NCBI RefSeq assembly: GCF_000218625.1
Contig: NC_015672.1
Location: 62,001-126,000, forward strand
Reading direction: 5' to 3'
Length of the DNA: 64,000 bases
From: Flexistipes sinusarabici DSM 4947
Lineage (GTDB): Bacteria; Chrysiogenota; Deferribacteres; Deferribacterales; Flexistipitaceae
The position numbers were made by a program, and so were the translations under genes. Numbering within the stretch: position 1 is the stretch's first letter; every line of letters starts with the position of its first letter. The notes beneath the pieces are model-generated. The model did not search any database and was not told where the DNA came from. It worked only from the letters and a program-made list of their open reading frames with translations. This document shows, piece by piece, positions 46,276 through 56,043 of the stretch.

Positions 46276-47191
46276 AGTCGGTTTTGTCCCCCTGTAGTTT
46301 GGATATTGCGTGTTCTATCGTGCTGATTAATACATTAAAATTTTCAACAGCTCCTTTTGGGCTGCCGGGAAGGTTAATTATAAGGGAATTTTTTCTGCAT
46401 CCGCATACAGCTCTTGAAATCAAAGCATGCGGGGTTTTTTTAAAACTTTCCATGCGCATGGCTTCTTCAAAGCCCGGCAAGCGTTTTTCTATAACTTCGA
46501 GAGTAGCTTCCGGGGCTATATCTCTTGGTGAAAGACCGGTGGAGCCGTTTGTTAATATAAGGTCAAATTCCTGAGTGTCGCAGAAGTCTTCCAGATGGCT
46601 TTTCAGCTGACTTGCTTCATCGGCTATCAGAGTTTTGCGAATAAAAGACGTTTCAAAACTCTGCCTCAATAAATGTTCAAGTGCCGGCGCGGTTTCGTCA
46701 ATGCGTTCACCTCTGCTTCCCTTGTCGCTTAATGTGATAATTCCCACAGATAAGCCTTTTTTTGGCAAAACGGATATCTGATCATTTACCTGTAGAGTCC
46801 CTGAGGACAAAACTTCCGCAAATATACCTTCTCTCGGCATAATGCAGTCTCCGGCCTGAAAGTAAATGGCGCATCTGTTATGACAGATTTTTCCTTTTTG
46901 TGAGATGACGAATCTTACCTTTCCGGATTCCAATATGCTTCCAACAGGCAGCTTGCACAAATCGATACCTTCCGTTGTTATATTTTCAGCAAAATCGCCG
47001 CTTTTTACGTCAAGGCCGAGGTTTTTCATTTTTTCTATACTTTCAACCGCCAGAAAACTGACCTGTCTGTGCCACCCTCCGGCATGTGCATCACCCTGTA
47101 TCCCATGATTTTTTAGTATTTCCACAGAATCAACATTTTCCTTTCTTACACCTTTTTCACTGCTTACAGACAAACTGTATATTTTTCCCAT
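46262..47191 (-). CDS. MOSC domain-MogA/MoaB-domain fusion protein
   Basis: A 309-residue fusion of two molybdenum-cofactor domains. The N-terminal MOSC domain (about 1-145: VEILKNHGIQGDAHAGGWHRQVSFLA, ISQKGKICHNRCAIYFQAGDCIMPREGIFAEVLSSG) is a sulfur-carrier type domain. The C-terminal molybdopterin-binding part (about 150-305) has SDKGSRGERIDETAPAL and ILTNGSTGLSPRDIAPEATLEVIEKRLPGFEEAMR, resembling MogA adenylyltransferases. The GG of the TGGTG motif is changed to NGSTG. I start at ATG 47191 with GATGAGG upstream; an in-frame ATG at 47206 overlaps that signal. Confidence 0.9.
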   Translation of the reverse strand: MGKIYSLSVSSEKGVRKENVDSVEILKNHGIQGDAHAGGWHRQVSFLAVESIEKMKNLGLDVKSGDFAENITTEGIDLCKLPVGSILESGKVRFVISQKGKICHNRCAIYFQAGDCIMPREGIFAEVLSSGTLQVNDQISVLPKKGLSVGIITLSDKGSRGERIDETAPALEHLLRQSFETSFIRKTLIADEASQLKSHLEDFCDTQEFDLILTNGSTGLSPRDIAPEATLEVIEKRLPGFEEAMRMESFKKTPHALISRAVCGCRKNSLIINLPGSPKGAVENFNVLISTIEHAISKLQGDKTDCAES

Positions 47192-47273
47192 TTTAAGCCT
47201 CATCATAATTTTATGGCATTCATTCTTTTTTATTTCGGGAGTATATTTAAGTTAGAAAATAATGGGCTGAATG

Positions 47274-47885
47274 TCAACTGTAGTCGATATTGACTTTTCT
47301 GTTATGTAAAGTCAGTCGGTTTTCAACAAAGAGCCGGACTGCCTCCGGATAGATTTTATGCTCTTCTTTCAAAATTCTTTCAGAGAGATCGTTTACGGTA
47401 TCGTTTTCCTTTATTTCAACAGCTTTTTGGAGAATTATGGGGCCGTGATCCAATTCTTTGTCCACAAAATGAACAGTGCAGCCGGAAATCTTAACCCCGT
47501 AGTCCAACGCCTGCTTTTGTGCGTTTAAGCCGGGAAAAGAGGGCAGAAGGGAAGGGTGGATATTCATAATTCTGTTTTTAAATGTGTCTACAAATTTTGC
47601 CGAAAGGAGCTTCATGTAACCGGCCAGGCATACCAGATCTGTTTTCCGGGATTTCAGGATATCGATAATTACTGTATCATAGGCCGTTCTACTGCCATAT
47701 TCTGAAGGATTTACAAAATAAGAGTTTAAACCCCTGTCCTTGGCAAACTGTAAACCGGGGGCTTCAGCTTTGTTACTGACAACGGTCGTTATCCTTGCAT
47801 CTGCTATATAACCGGCTTCAATTGAGCTGTATATAGCCTTGAAATTGCTGCCCCGGCCGCTCAAAAGAACTGCAATATTTTTCAA
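47274..47885 (-). CDS. purN: Phosphoribosylglycinamide formyltransferase
   Basis: Folate-dependent formylation of GAR in purine synthesis. 203 residues with LLSGRGSNFKAI, VSNKAEAPGL, and the catalytic set NIHPSLLPSFPGLNAQKQAL...GCTVHFVDKELDHGPIILQKAV (Asn, His, Asp). It overlaps purM by 4 nt. The last 82 nt before the MOSC-fusion start hold no obvious terminator. Confidence 0.96.
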   Translation of the reverse strand: MKNIAVLLSGRGSNFKAIYSSIEAGYIADARITTVVSNKAEAPGLQFAKDRGLNSYFVNPSEYGSRTAYDTVIIDILKSRKTDLVCLAGYMKLLSAKFVDTFKNRIMNIHPSLLPSFPGLNAQKQALDYGVKISGCTVHFVDKELDHGPIILQKAVEIKENDTVNDLSERILKEEHKIYPEAVRLFVENRLTLHNRKVNIDYS

Positions 47886-48916
47886 AAGTCCACTCCGCTG
47901 ATCCGGACTTCTTTGTTTGCCGTGATTTTTCCTATTTCATATGCGCTTATTAGATTCTTTTTCAGAAATTGTTTGAAACTCTCATAATCAGCATAATCAA
48001 CTACCATAACCATGCCTATACCCATATTAAGAACCCTGTACAGCTCTCTCTCTTCACCGCTGTATAGTTTTTTGATAAATTCATAACACTGCATCTGCGG
48101 TATTTTATCTCTGTATATGTCGGCTCCTGTTCCCGGTGGAAGAATTCTCGGGATGTTTTCGTAGAATCCGCCGCCGGTTATATGGGCCATTCCTTTGATA
48201 TTTATTCCGGAATTTAATATTTCCATCGCATCTTTTACATATATTTTAGTGGGTTCAAGGAGCATTTCACCGATGCTTGTTCCCTTTACAAATTCATCCT
48301 CAAATGTATATCCTGACTCTTTTATCAGTTTTCTTAAAAGGGAATAGCCGTTGCTGTGGAATCCGGTTGAAGGCAGTCCGAAGACTATATCTGATTCTTT
48401 TATATCTGAACCGTTAATAATTTTTTCTTTATCCACAATTCCCACAGCAAAGCCTGCAAGATCAAAATCTTTATCACTGTACATGCCGGGCATTTCAGCC
48501 GTTTCTCCGCCGAGAAGAGCTACATCTGCCTCTCTGCAGCCTGCGGCGATACCTTTAACAACTTCAGACATATTCTCTATGTTCAGCTTTGAGGTGGCCA
48601 AATAGTCCAAAAAAAACAGGGGCTTGGCCCCTGGTACTATCAAATCATTAACACACATCGCCACAAGGTCTATACCGACAGTGTCGAACTTCCCCGTTTC
48701 AATTGCAACTTTCAGTTTTGTTCCGACTCCATCGGTGCTGGAACATAGCAAAGGATTTTTAATTTTACCAACTGTTTCGGCTATATCGTAAAATCCTGCA
48801 AAGCCACCTATATTGCCGGGGACATTTGCATTTAAAGTGCTTTTTACGAACGGTTTTATTTTATTTACAAAATCGTTTCCGGCGTCAATATCCACTCCGG
48901 AAGATTTATAATCCAT
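47882..48916 (-). CDS. purM: Phosphoribosylformylglycinamidine cyclo-ligase (AIR synthetase)
   Basis: ATP-dependent closure of FGAM to AIR. 344 residues. Features: DYKSSGVDIDAGNDFV at the start, GGFAGFYDI, LLCSSTDGVGTKLKVA, ALLGGETAEMPGMY, GLPSTGFHSNGYSLLRKL and HITGGGFYENIPRILP. It begins 1 nt after the acidic receiver gene at the end of the chemosensory operon. It therefore has no independent promoter visible and probably shares that transcript. Confidence 0.97.
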   Translation of the reverse strand: MDYKSSGVDIDAGNDFVNKIKPFVKSTLNANVPGNIGGFAGFYDIAETVGKIKNPLLCSSTDGVGTKLKVAIETGKFDTVGIDLVAMCVNDLIVPGAKPLFFLDYLATSKLNIENMSEVVKGIAAGCREADVALLGGETAEMPGMYSDKDFDLAGFAVGIVDKEKIINGSDIKESDIVFGLPSTGFHSNGYSLLRKLIKESGYTFEDEFVKGTSIGEMLLEPTKIYVKDAMEILNSGINIKGMAHITGGGFYENIPRILPPGTGADIYRDKIPQMQCYEFIKKLYSGEERELYRVLNMGIGMVMVVDYADYESFKQFLKKNLISAYEIGKITANKEVRISGVDF

Positions 48917-48917
48917 A

Positions 48918-50276
48918 TTACTGATTTTCCTGCCCGCCTTTTTTCAAACGTTCAATCTCTTCCAGAATAAGCTTTTCAGACAGATCGGGAACAACCTCCC
49001 ATATTACCTTTTCGAGATTTTCCCTTAACGACTCTTTTATCACATCCTTTAGAAAATCCTCTCCAAGAGTCTCTTTTACTGCATCTTTTATCACTGCTTT
49101 ATCCAAATCACCTTTGTAATCGTCCATGACACTCTTCAAAGCATCAATAAATGCTTCTTTGTTAAAATCGGCATACCTCTCTTCGGTTGATTCTGCCGTT
49201 TCTTTTATTTGTTCTGTACTGCTTTCCGGTTCATAGGTTTCTTCCTCCGGTGATAACTCTTCAGGCTGTAATAAAGGTTCCTCCTGAATCTCTTCCTCTT
49301 CTGTTTCTGATGTTTCCTCAACAATATCATCCAGTGCTGAGCTTAATTCTTCTTCTTTTTCAACTTCTCCACTCATTTCTATTGAAGATGTTTCTTCTGT
49401 GGGCTCCTGTTCTGCTTCCTCATTTCCCAGATCATCGAAAATATCTTCAAAGGATTCCTCTCCCAGTTCTTCACCGAACTCTTCCTTCTGTTCTTCATCA
49501 GGCTGTTCTGTTTTGGCTTCTTCATTCATTTCCATAGAGGATGTCTCTTCTTTGGTTTCCTGCTCTTCTTCTTTTTCCAGGTCATCGAAGATATCCTCAA
49601 AGGATTCATCTTTTACTTCTTCGTCAAACTCTGGCTGAGGCTCCTCCGTTTGCTCTTCTGTTTGTATATCTTCGAAGATGTCCTCTTTTTCATCTTCCGT
49701 TTCCGAAAAGGACTCTTCCTTCGGTTGGCCCGTCTTGGATTCTGTATCAAAGGTTTCGGTTAAATCTTCCTCTTCTTTTTGTTCCTCTGTACTGGAATCT
49801 GCAAATGATTCGGCAGTAACGGAGGGTTCTTCTTTCTGTTCTTCTGCTTCAGTTTCAGAGTATTCCATTTTATCATCGCTTTCAGGCTTTTCTTCCTGCT
49901 CTTCTGTCTGGGAAGGCTCTTGGGCGTATTCGTTGAGTTTTTCCTCAAGAGAGCTTGAGTTAAAAGGCTTTACAAGAAATCCGTCAGCACCTAAACGCTC
50001 GACTTCGGCTTCCCCAATTTTGTCGAAAGCGCCCACCAATAGTAATATTTTAGCCTCAGGCGTTGCATTTTTAATTTTCGCGATAAAGTCTGATGTTTTT
50101 ACATTTTCCAGTTTATTGTCAAGGAGAATTATATCGGGGTGAAAGTCTTTCAGCTTACTTTCTGCATCTTCAGCTGAAAAAACCTTGCTCACTTCGAACT
50201 GTGTGCTGTCTATTGAAAGGTCGATAACCCTGTGGATCGTTATGCTGTCGTCAATTAGTAATATTTTGCTGTTCAT
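48918..50276 (-). CDS. Receiver-domain protein with long acidic repeat region and conserved C-terminal helix
   Basis: 452 residues from ATG 50276 (AGGGG 6 nt upstream). Residues of about 1-115 form a receiver with Asp9-Asp10, phospho-Asp53 and a terminal KPF. Residues of about 120-370 are an extremely Glu-rich, low-complexity region with an internal duplication: SFEDIFDDL followed by EETSSMEM recurs as SFEDIFDDL followed by EETSSIEM. The last 75 residues are helical and end WEVVPDLSEKLILEEIERL, a motif I associate with delta-proteobacterial receivers of motility systems. It overlaps the CheW-like gene by 26 nt. Possibly the output or a phosphate sink of the chemosensory operon. Confidence 0.75.
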   Translation of the reverse strand: MNSKILLIDDSITIHRVIDLSIDSTQFEVSKVFSAEDAESKLKDFHPDIILLDNKLENVKTSDFIAKIKNATPEAKILLLVGAFDKIGEAEVERLGADGFLVKPFNSSSLEEKLNEYAQEPSQTEEQEEKPESDDKMEYSETEAEEQKEEPSVTAESFADSSTEEQKEEEDLTETFDTESKTGQPKEESFSETEDEKEDIFEDIQTEEQTEEPQPEFDEEVKDESFEDIFDDLEKEEEQETKEETSSMEMNEEAKTEQPDEEQKEEFGEELGEESFEDIFDDLGNEEAEQEPTEETSSIEMSGEVEKEEELSSALDDIVEETSETEEEEIQEEPLLQPEELSPEEETYEPESSTEQIKETAESTEERYADFNKEAFIDALKSVMDDYKGDLDKAVIKDAVKETLGEDFLKDVIKESLRENLEKVIWEVVPDLSEKLILEEIERLKKGGQENQ

Positions 50277-50631
50277 GGTCAACCCCTATGATTTTTTCTA
50301 CATCTATTAAATAGCAGGTTTCATTGTTCTCAGATTTAACAGCTCCTAATATGGGTTTTACCATAAATAATTCTTTTTCAAAAGGAATTATTTTATCAGC
50401 ATTTTCAATTGATTCCACCTTTTCCACATGCAGGGCAACGATATTCTCTTCATGCTCTACAAAGATTATATCACCATTTTCCGTTTTTTCATCAAAGAAA
50501 AGCGAACCAAAATTAACTACCCTGAAATCATCAAGTTCGCCCTTTATTTCCTTATAACGGGATATGTGCAAAACATTTTTTATATCAACAAGAAATTTAT
50601 AATCTTTGTCTCTAAACGTTAGCCCTTTCAA
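50251..50631 (-). CDS. CheW-like scaffold protein, divergent
   Basis: A 126-residue protein with the strand pattern of a CheW domain (YKFLVDIKNVLHISRYKEI, NGDIIFVEHEENIVALHVEKVESI, VKPILGAVKSENNETCYLIDVEKI). It lacks the better conserved residues of the cheW gene at 55196. It overlaps the CheA gene by 20 nt and the acidic receiver gene by 26 nt, so it is firmly part of the chemosensory operon. Probably a second coupling protein or receptor-array component. Confidence 0.6.
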   Translation of the reverse strand: MKGLTFRDKDYKFLVDIKNVLHISRYKEIKGELDDFRVVNFGSLFFDEKTENGDIIFVEHEENIVALHVEKVESIENADKIIPFEKELFMVKPILGAVKSENNETCYLIDVEKIIGVDHEQQNITN

Positions 50632-53008
50632 TCATTACTCCCTTAACTTTATTCATAATGGATTGTTCGCGTATAGGTTTTATTATAAACTCATTAGCAC
50701 CGAGCTCCATAGCTTTCATCCTGTGTTTTTCTGTTGCCCGTGATGTTAATACGAAAATATGTGTCAGATTATCGCCCTTAATTGTCCTTATATGCTCTAT
50801 AAGCTCATAACCGTTCATAGAAGGCATTTCTAAATCTGTAATTACCAAATCGTAACGTTTGGTTTCGAGCTTTCTCAGCGCATCCACACCGTCCACTGCT
50901 TCGTCAACATAGTATTCGTCAGAAAGCAGCTTCTTCAGATATTTCCTAACACTGATTGAGTCATCAACAACGAGGATGCTGTTGGAGATATAATTGATTC
51001 CTTTTGTCTTTTTCTCAGAACCGGTGTCCCTTTTATAGGTAATGGTACCGCTTTTTGTTTCCATAAGTTTTATCGTATCGATGATAAATCTTACTTCACC
51101 CTGGGGACCTATATTTGCCCCTGCAAAGTAAGACAGGCCGCTGAGAAATCTGCCCATTTTTTTCGTAACGGCGGTTTCCCTGCCAATGAGCTCATCCACG
51201 GTTAATACGTAACTTTTTCGGGGGCCGTCCACAAGTATTCCGATGTTTCCTTCTTTGAAACTTGCCTGCGATGTCTGCTTAATAAGTGTTCCAAGGTCAT
51301 GAATTTCATAGATGTCACCACGTACTTCATAGAAAAAGTGGTTTCCTATTTTTCTTATTTCATCCGGATGAATCTCAAACGTTTCATGAACACCTATGAT
51401 AGGGATTGAAAACAACTGTTTATTTTCCCTAAGAACAAGATAATCTGCGATTAGGAGTGTAATAGGGACGTTTAATATAAATGTGGTGCCTTTGCCTTTT
51501 TCACTGTTTACATAGATCGAACCGCCCAGGGATTCAATTTTCTTCTTTACGACATCAAGCCCCACACCTCTGCCTGATACATCTCCGGCACCTGCTTTTG
51601 TGGAGAAGCCGGGGTGGAATATTAAATCCATTACTTTATCGGCTCTCATATTATCTGCATCATATCTGGCCAGAATCCCCAACTCAACAGCTTTGTCTTT
51701 CAGCTTCGCCGGGTCTATACCTTCACCGTCGTCTGATATTTCAAAGACAATTATGTTACTTTCTCTGCTTGCACTCAGGTTAATGATACCTTCTTCGTTT
51801 TTTCCGTATTTTTTCCTTGTTTTCCTGTCTTCAATACCGTGGGATACAGCATTGCGGATAATGTGGATAATTACCTCATTGAGTGCGTCAATTAGGGATT
51901 TGTCAAGCTCAATACTTTCACCTGATAAGTTAATATTCACCAGCTTGTTTTCAGAGATTGAAGCTGTTCTTACCGTTCTGAGTGCTATATTAAAAAGCCT
52001 GTCCACGGGGACCATTCTGATATCTGTAAGATTTCTCTGGAGAGAATCCGTGATTTTTCCGATATAATCTGTTTCCTCTGTAAAGTAAGTGAAATTAGTG
52101 AGAATATCGTTGATGATTGTTACAATATCATTACCTATTTCAGCCAGTCTTCTGGAAAAGATGTTAAAGTCATCATATCTGTCGAATTCTGTTTCACTGA
52201 AATCGGCAAATGTTGAGTCTTCAGCAGGCATTTCCCGGAGATTTTCCATAGAGTATGCATATTTTTCCTCAAACTCTTTGATGATATTCATAAGCCTGTT
52301 TTTGGTATACTCAAGGTCTACACCGAGATTCTTAAGAGCATGCACCCTGTCTGTCTGTCTGTTTTTGTTGGTAATCAGTTCTCCGACAAGATTCAGCAGG
52401 TTATCCAGTCTCTCCAGGCGAATCCGAATAAATTCATCGGAGTATGAGGTGTCTAAGGTTTTGTTATACTTTTCATCAGCATTTTCGAGTATCGCTTTTC
52501 TGGTTGCCGATTCCACCCTTTGGGTTTTTTCCTCTGCCAGCTCGGTTTGTTCTGGTGTTTCGGACCCCTCTTTCCCGGCCGAACTTTCATCTGATTGTTC
52601 CGTAGATTCTTGCTGTTTTTGTTCAGATGTTATGTTTTCTTCCAGTATTTTATCAAAGTCTTCCGTTTCTTGTTCGTTGAGATCCCTTTTGTTTTTATTA
52701 ATAAGACCATTGAATTTTTCAACAAAATCCAGGAGAAAAGTTACAAGCTTTTCCTCCGGAGCAATGTTTCCCTTCCTTAACTGATCCAGGGTATCTTCCA
52801 GTGAGTGTGCAATATGGGCAACGTTTTTGAAGCCAACCATTGCTGCCGAGCCCTTTATTGTATGGGCACTTCTGAAAAGTTCATCGATTACAGACCAGTT
52901 CCCCGGATCCCGTTCGAGTACGAGGAGGCCATTTTGTATGGCCTCAAAGTGCTCAGCACTCTCCATCAAAAAAAAGTCTACCAGTTCTTTTTTATTAATT
53001 TTTGCCAT
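50612..53008 (-). CDS. cheA: CheA-type hybrid histidine kinase with C-terminal receiver
   Basis: A 798-residue chemotaxis kinase. The Hpt domain carries phospho-His49 in RSAHTIKGSAAMVGF. An acidic linker (about 130-170) follows, then a dimerisation helix pair and the HATPase with IIRNAVSHGIEDRKTRKKYG and GRGVGLDVVKKKIESLGG. A CheW-like domain spans about 535-660, and a receiver at about 675-795 has ILVVDDSISVRKYLKKLL and VITDLEMPSMNGYELI. This single-Hpt CheA-REC form is typical of Pil/Chp (PilL) and Frz systems rather than flagellar CheA. It follows the MCP gene after 2 nt; no CheR or CheB gene is present in the window. Confidence 0.93.
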   Translation of the reverse strand: MAKINKKELVDFFLMESAEHFEAIQNGLLVLERDPGNWSVIDELFRSAHTIKGSAAMVGFKNVAHIAHSLEDTLDQLRKGNIAPEEKLVTFLLDFVEKFNGLINKNKRDLNEQETEDFDKILEENITSEQKQQESTEQSDESSAGKEGSETPEQTELAEEKTQRVESATRKAILENADEKYNKTLDTSYSDEFIRIRLERLDNLLNLVGELITNKNRQTDRVHALKNLGVDLEYTKNRLMNIIKEFEEKYAYSMENLREMPAEDSTFADFSETEFDRYDDFNIFSRRLAEIGNDIVTIINDILTNFTYFTEETDYIGKITDSLQRNLTDIRMVPVDRLFNIALRTVRTASISENKLVNINLSGESIELDKSLIDALNEVIIHIIRNAVSHGIEDRKTRKKYGKNEEGIINLSASRESNIIVFEISDDGEGIDPAKLKDKAVELGILARYDADNMRADKVMDLIFHPGFSTKAGAGDVSGRGVGLDVVKKKIESLGGSIYVNSEKGKGTTFILNVPITLLIADYLVLRENKQLFSIPIIGVHETFEIHPDEIRKIGNHFFYEVRGDIYEIHDLGTLIKQTSQASFKEGNIGILVDGPRKSYVLTVDELIGRETAVTKKMGRFLSGLSYFAGANIGPQGEVRFIIDTIKLMETKSGTITYKRDTGSEKKTKGINYISNSILVVDDSISVRKYLKKLLSDEYYVDEAVDGVDALRKLETKRYDLVITDLEMPSMNGYELIEHIRTIKGDNLTHIFVLTSRATEKHRMKAMELGANEFIIKPIREQSIMNKVKGVMIERANV

Positions 53009-53010
53009 AA

Positions 53011-55182
53011 TTATACTTTAAACTTATTAACAGCCTCTTTGAACATATCCGCAAGCTGAGACAGGGTCGAGACAGTCATATTGGTCTTTTTAACGTCTTC
53101 AGCTGTTGTTTCGGAAATTTCTCTGACTTTTTCTATACCTGCGGCAACTTCTTCAGCTTCTTTGTACTGTTTTTCAATATCTGTATAGATACTGTTGATT
53201 GAGTTTTTGGCATTATCCAAGGATTCATTAATTGTTTTCAGTGACTCCCCGGTATTTTCAGCCATATCTGAACTTTTTTCAACATTTACTGTACTTTCCT
53301 CAACGAGTTTAACCGTGTCGGCTGTTTCAGTCTGTATCCCTTTAATCAGATCGGCAATCTCTTTTGTAGCTGTGTTACTTCTTTCGGCGAGTTTTCTGAT
53401 TTCATCGGCAACAACGGCAAAACCGTGTCCGTATTCTCCAGCTCTTGCCGCCTCGATGGCTGCATTTAGAGCCAAAAGGTTCGTCTGGTTGGAAATATCG
53501 CTGATCACATCGGTGATTTCACCGATTTCCATTGATCTTTCCCCGAGAGTTTTCACTTTTTTACTGGCCAGCTGTGAGTATCTTCTAACGCTGAACATAG
53601 ACTCAATCGTTTCATCAATAACCGACTTACCTTCTCTGGCCATATTTGCTGCATTTTCTGTGACATTAACGGTATCCTGAGCTTTGTCGGCAATTTCTTT
53701 ACTCAGTGCTCTGAATAGCTGCATCTTTTCATTGATGGACTCAAGTTCATTAATCTGGGTTGCTGCACCCTCGCTGGTCTTTTCCGCCGACTGCAGAAGT
53801 TCCTCAGTAGCATCGACAATCGAATCACCGGCATTTTTAATGTCCTCAATGAGTTCTTTCATGCTACCGGTCATCATATTAAAGGCATCCGCAACAGAAC
53901 CGAGTTCATCCGCAGTAACTTCAGCCTCTACTGTTAAGTCACCCTCGGCCGCATCCGAAACTGTATCCATAAGTCCGACAATCTGCCTCTGGACTCTCTG
54001 TCTGTCTTCTTCTGTCTGTATATATTCGGTCGTTCTGTCAAGCATTTCGTTAAAACCCTGGACAAGTCCACCCAGCTGGTCCATTCTTTCGGCTCCAGTT
54101 TGCACCCTTACTTCATAATTGCCGTCTCTGACCTGCTGCATGGCTCCGGAGAGAGCAAAAACAGGAGAAAACTGTTTACGGAAACCGATATATGCAATGA
54201 TGGTTAAAATCAGAGCGATTAAAGCGGTTGCGCCGATTGAATATGTACGCGCCTGATGAATACCCTGTAGCATATATTGTTTGTTTTTCAAAAATCCCAC
54301 TACCATTCCGAAATTTCTGTAATAAACAGTTTTAAATGATGCGAGATAGACATTTCCTTTGTAAGTGATTTCCGTTTCAAGAGCTTTATTTTCCGGCAGT
54401 TTTTCACTGATTTTACTGTAAAGCTTGTCAAGATTATTGGCTTCTGAAGGTAAGATTTTAGAATTGTTTGCCATAGGTGACATCAAAAGGTTGCCGTCAA
54501 TATCATAAATTACTGTGAACCCGCGGTTTTCAAGGCTGCTTTCACCTTCGTGGCAGTTGGAGCAGTCTTCCCTGACCGGTTCGTGAAACTTGTGCTTTGT
54601 AAATTCCCTGTTGGCGTATGAAAGCAGGTAATCACCACTTGCCAGGATTGCAATATTACCAACCTTTTCTCCGTTATACGTTAAAGGGGTGTAGTAGATA
54701 ACATAAGGCAGATTCTGTGTTAGGTAGGGTTCAAAAAATATTTCACCCGGCTCAAGTGTTTCAAAAGGCATAATAACCATTTTGAAGTTAGGCATCTGCT
54801 CGGTAAATTTTTTATAACCCGTCAATATATTGCCGTCCTCATCAAGAACAGCTGCACCTTCAATAACCTCGGATTCAGCAACAAGTTCTTCGACAAAGCG
54901 GGAGCTTTGGGTCATATCCCCTTCTCTGGCGGCCTCTTCTCCCAAAAAAGGAACAAGTGAAATTGTATTGAGCCTTCTCTCAACACTTTCATCGTGCTCA
55001 TGAAGGGCATCACCAAAGTTGCCGATCCGGGTGGTGATATCGTCATAGATGTTGTTAATGATGCTTGTTTTGGACTGGTTGTAAACAATCACCGCTGAAA
55101 GGGTGGCTGCAATAAAAATAACCAGGATAAATACAACCAGAATTTTTAATTCAAGGGTTTTTTTAGTGGATTTTTCTGCCAT
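53011..55182 (-). CDS. Methyl-accepting chemotaxis protein with CXXCH haem motif in the sensor domain (PilJ-like)
   Basis: 723 residues. Membrane helix 1 at about 14-34. The extracytoplasmic sensor is at about 35-310. Membrane helix 2 at about 313-331 is followed by tandem HAMP-like segments and the signalling hairpin ([25 protein letters not shown] and [17 protein letters not shown]). The sensor has a single C207-S-N-C-H211, the c-type haem attachment motif, with His198 and His200 nearby as possible axial ligands. A haem chemoreceptor would respond to redox state or a gas. The signal AAGGAG precedes ATG 55182. Confidence 0.88.
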   Translation of the reverse strand: MAEKSTKKTLELKILVVFILVIFIAATLSAVIVYNQSKTSIINNIYDDITTRIGNFGDALHEHDESVERRLNTISLVPFLGEEAAREGDMTQSSRFVEELVAESEVIEGAAVLDEDGNILTGYKKFTEQMPNFKMVIMPFETLEPGEIFFEPYLTQNLPYVIYYTPLTYNGEKVGNIAILASGDYLLSYANREFTKHKFHEPVREDCSNCHEGESSLENRGFTVIYDIDGNLLMSPMANNSKILPSEANNLDKLYSKISEKLPENKALETEITYKGNVYLASFKTVYYRNFGMVVGFLKNKQYMLQGIHQARTYSIGATALIALILTIIAYIGFRKQFSPVFALSGAMQQVRDGNYEVRVQTGAERMDQLGGLVQGFNEMLDRTTEYIQTEEDRQRVQRQIVGLMDTVSDAAEGDLTVEAEVTADELGSVADAFNMMTGSMKELIEDIKNAGDSIVDATEELLQSAEKTSEGAATQINELESINEKMQLFRALSKEIADKAQDTVNVTENAANMAREGKSVIDETIESMFSVRRYSQLASKKVKTLGERSMEIGEITDVISDISNQTNLLALNAAIEAARAGEYGHGFAVVADEIRKLAERSNTATKEIADLIKGIQTETADTVKLVEESTVNVEKSSDMAENTGESLKTINESLDNAKNSINSIYTDIEKQYKEAEEVAAGIEKVREISETTAEDVKKTNMTVSTLSQLADMFKEAVNKFKV

Positions 55183-55195
55183 AGGGTTCTCCTTG

Positions 55196-55672
55196 TTAGC
55201 TCGTTCTGAAATTAATAAATACTTTATTTATATCCAATATACCGTATAATTCATCATCTATATTAATAAAACCGGAAAAAAGACCTTCTGCCTCTTTATC
55301 GGCATAATCCTGTTCCCTGACGTTTATCATACGAGCTGCCTCATCAGCCAAAAGGCCTATATATTCATTCTCAGTTTCCGTAATAACATATCTGCTTAAA
55401 CCTGTTCTTCTTACAGTGTCAATTCCGAATTCCACTCTTATGTCGATTATAGGTACTATCTCGCTTCTCAGGTTTACCACACCCAATACATGGTCCCCGG
55501 TACCGGGGACATTTTCAATTGTTTTGTCCAGGTCAATAATTTCCTTGATTTCATTAACATCAATCAAAAACGAATAGTCACTCAGTTTACATAACAGATA
55601 TCTGGCAACAACCCGCTCTTCAGGATCTTCTATTTCTCCTTTTACTTTTTTAAGAAGTTGATCCTTTAGCAA
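55196..55672 (-). CDS. cheW: CheW-type coupling protein (PilI-like)
   Basis: A 158-residue CheW domain ([52 protein letters not shown]). It links the chemoreceptor to the kinase. The TTG start overlaps the stop codon of the receiver gene before it by 7 nt (TTGCTAA). No independent ribosome-binding site is visible, which suggests translational coupling. Confidence 0.9.
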   Translation of the reverse strand: MLKDQLLKKVKGEIEDPEERVVARYLLCKLSDYSFLIDVNEIKEIIDLDKTIENVPGTGDHVLGVVNLRSEIVPIIDIRVEFGIDTVRRTGLSRYVITETENEYIGLLADEAARMINVREQDYADKEAEGLFSGFINIDDELYGILDINKVFINFRTS

Positions 55673-56031
55673 TTTAGCAGATCCTTAACAGTTTTTACCA
55701 TTTCATCCATTTCAAAGGGTTTGACCAAATATTCGTCTGCCCCCTGCTTTTTCCCCCAGAATTTATCACTATCCTGACCTTTGGATGTAACAATGACAAC
55801 CGGAATATCTTTCATGCTTTCATCTTTCTTAACCTGTCTGCATACCTGGTATCCGTTTTTACCGGGCATAATTATGTCCAGAATTATGCAGTCAAACCTA
55901 TCCTTTTTAATTGCATCCAAAGCAGCATCCCCGTCCTCTACTTCGGTAACATCAAAACCGGCACTTTTCAGAGCACTTGACATCATTTCGCGCTCTGTTG
56001 AGCTGTCATCCGCTAACAATACTTTTAACAT
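55666..56031 (-). CDS. PilH-type receiver protein
   Basis: A 121-residue CheY-like receiver. LLADDSSTEREMMSSAL, phospho-Asp in CIILDIIMPGKNGYQV, VVIVTSKGQDSDKFWGKKQGADEYLVKPF. The K-x-Q-D-S-D-K-x-W-G-x-x-Q-G-A stretch is characteristic of PilH proteins of type IV pilus chemosensory systems. I chose ATG 56031, 8 nt after AGGGG, over GTG 56040, which overlaps that signal. It starts 12 nt after the PatA-like receiver. Confidence 0.88.
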   Translation of the reverse strand: MLKVLLADDSSTEREMMSSALKSAGFDVTEVEDGDAALDAIKKDRFDCIILDIIMPGKNGYQVCRQVKKDESMKDIPVVIVTSKGQDSDKFWGKKQGADEYLVKPFEMDEMVKTVKDLLNC

Positions 56032-56043
56032 TTTACTCACCCC

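Noticed and set aside
49187-50142. Long plus-strand ORFs rich in Ser, Leu and Phe opposite the acidic receiver gene.
   Set aside because: They are the antisense of Glu-rich codons (GAA/GAG read as TTC/CTC) and have no ribosome-binding site or family pattern.
52089-52784. A 231-codon plus-strand ORF opposite cheA.
   Set aside because: It is antisense to well-conserved CheA sequence, Ser-rich and featureless.
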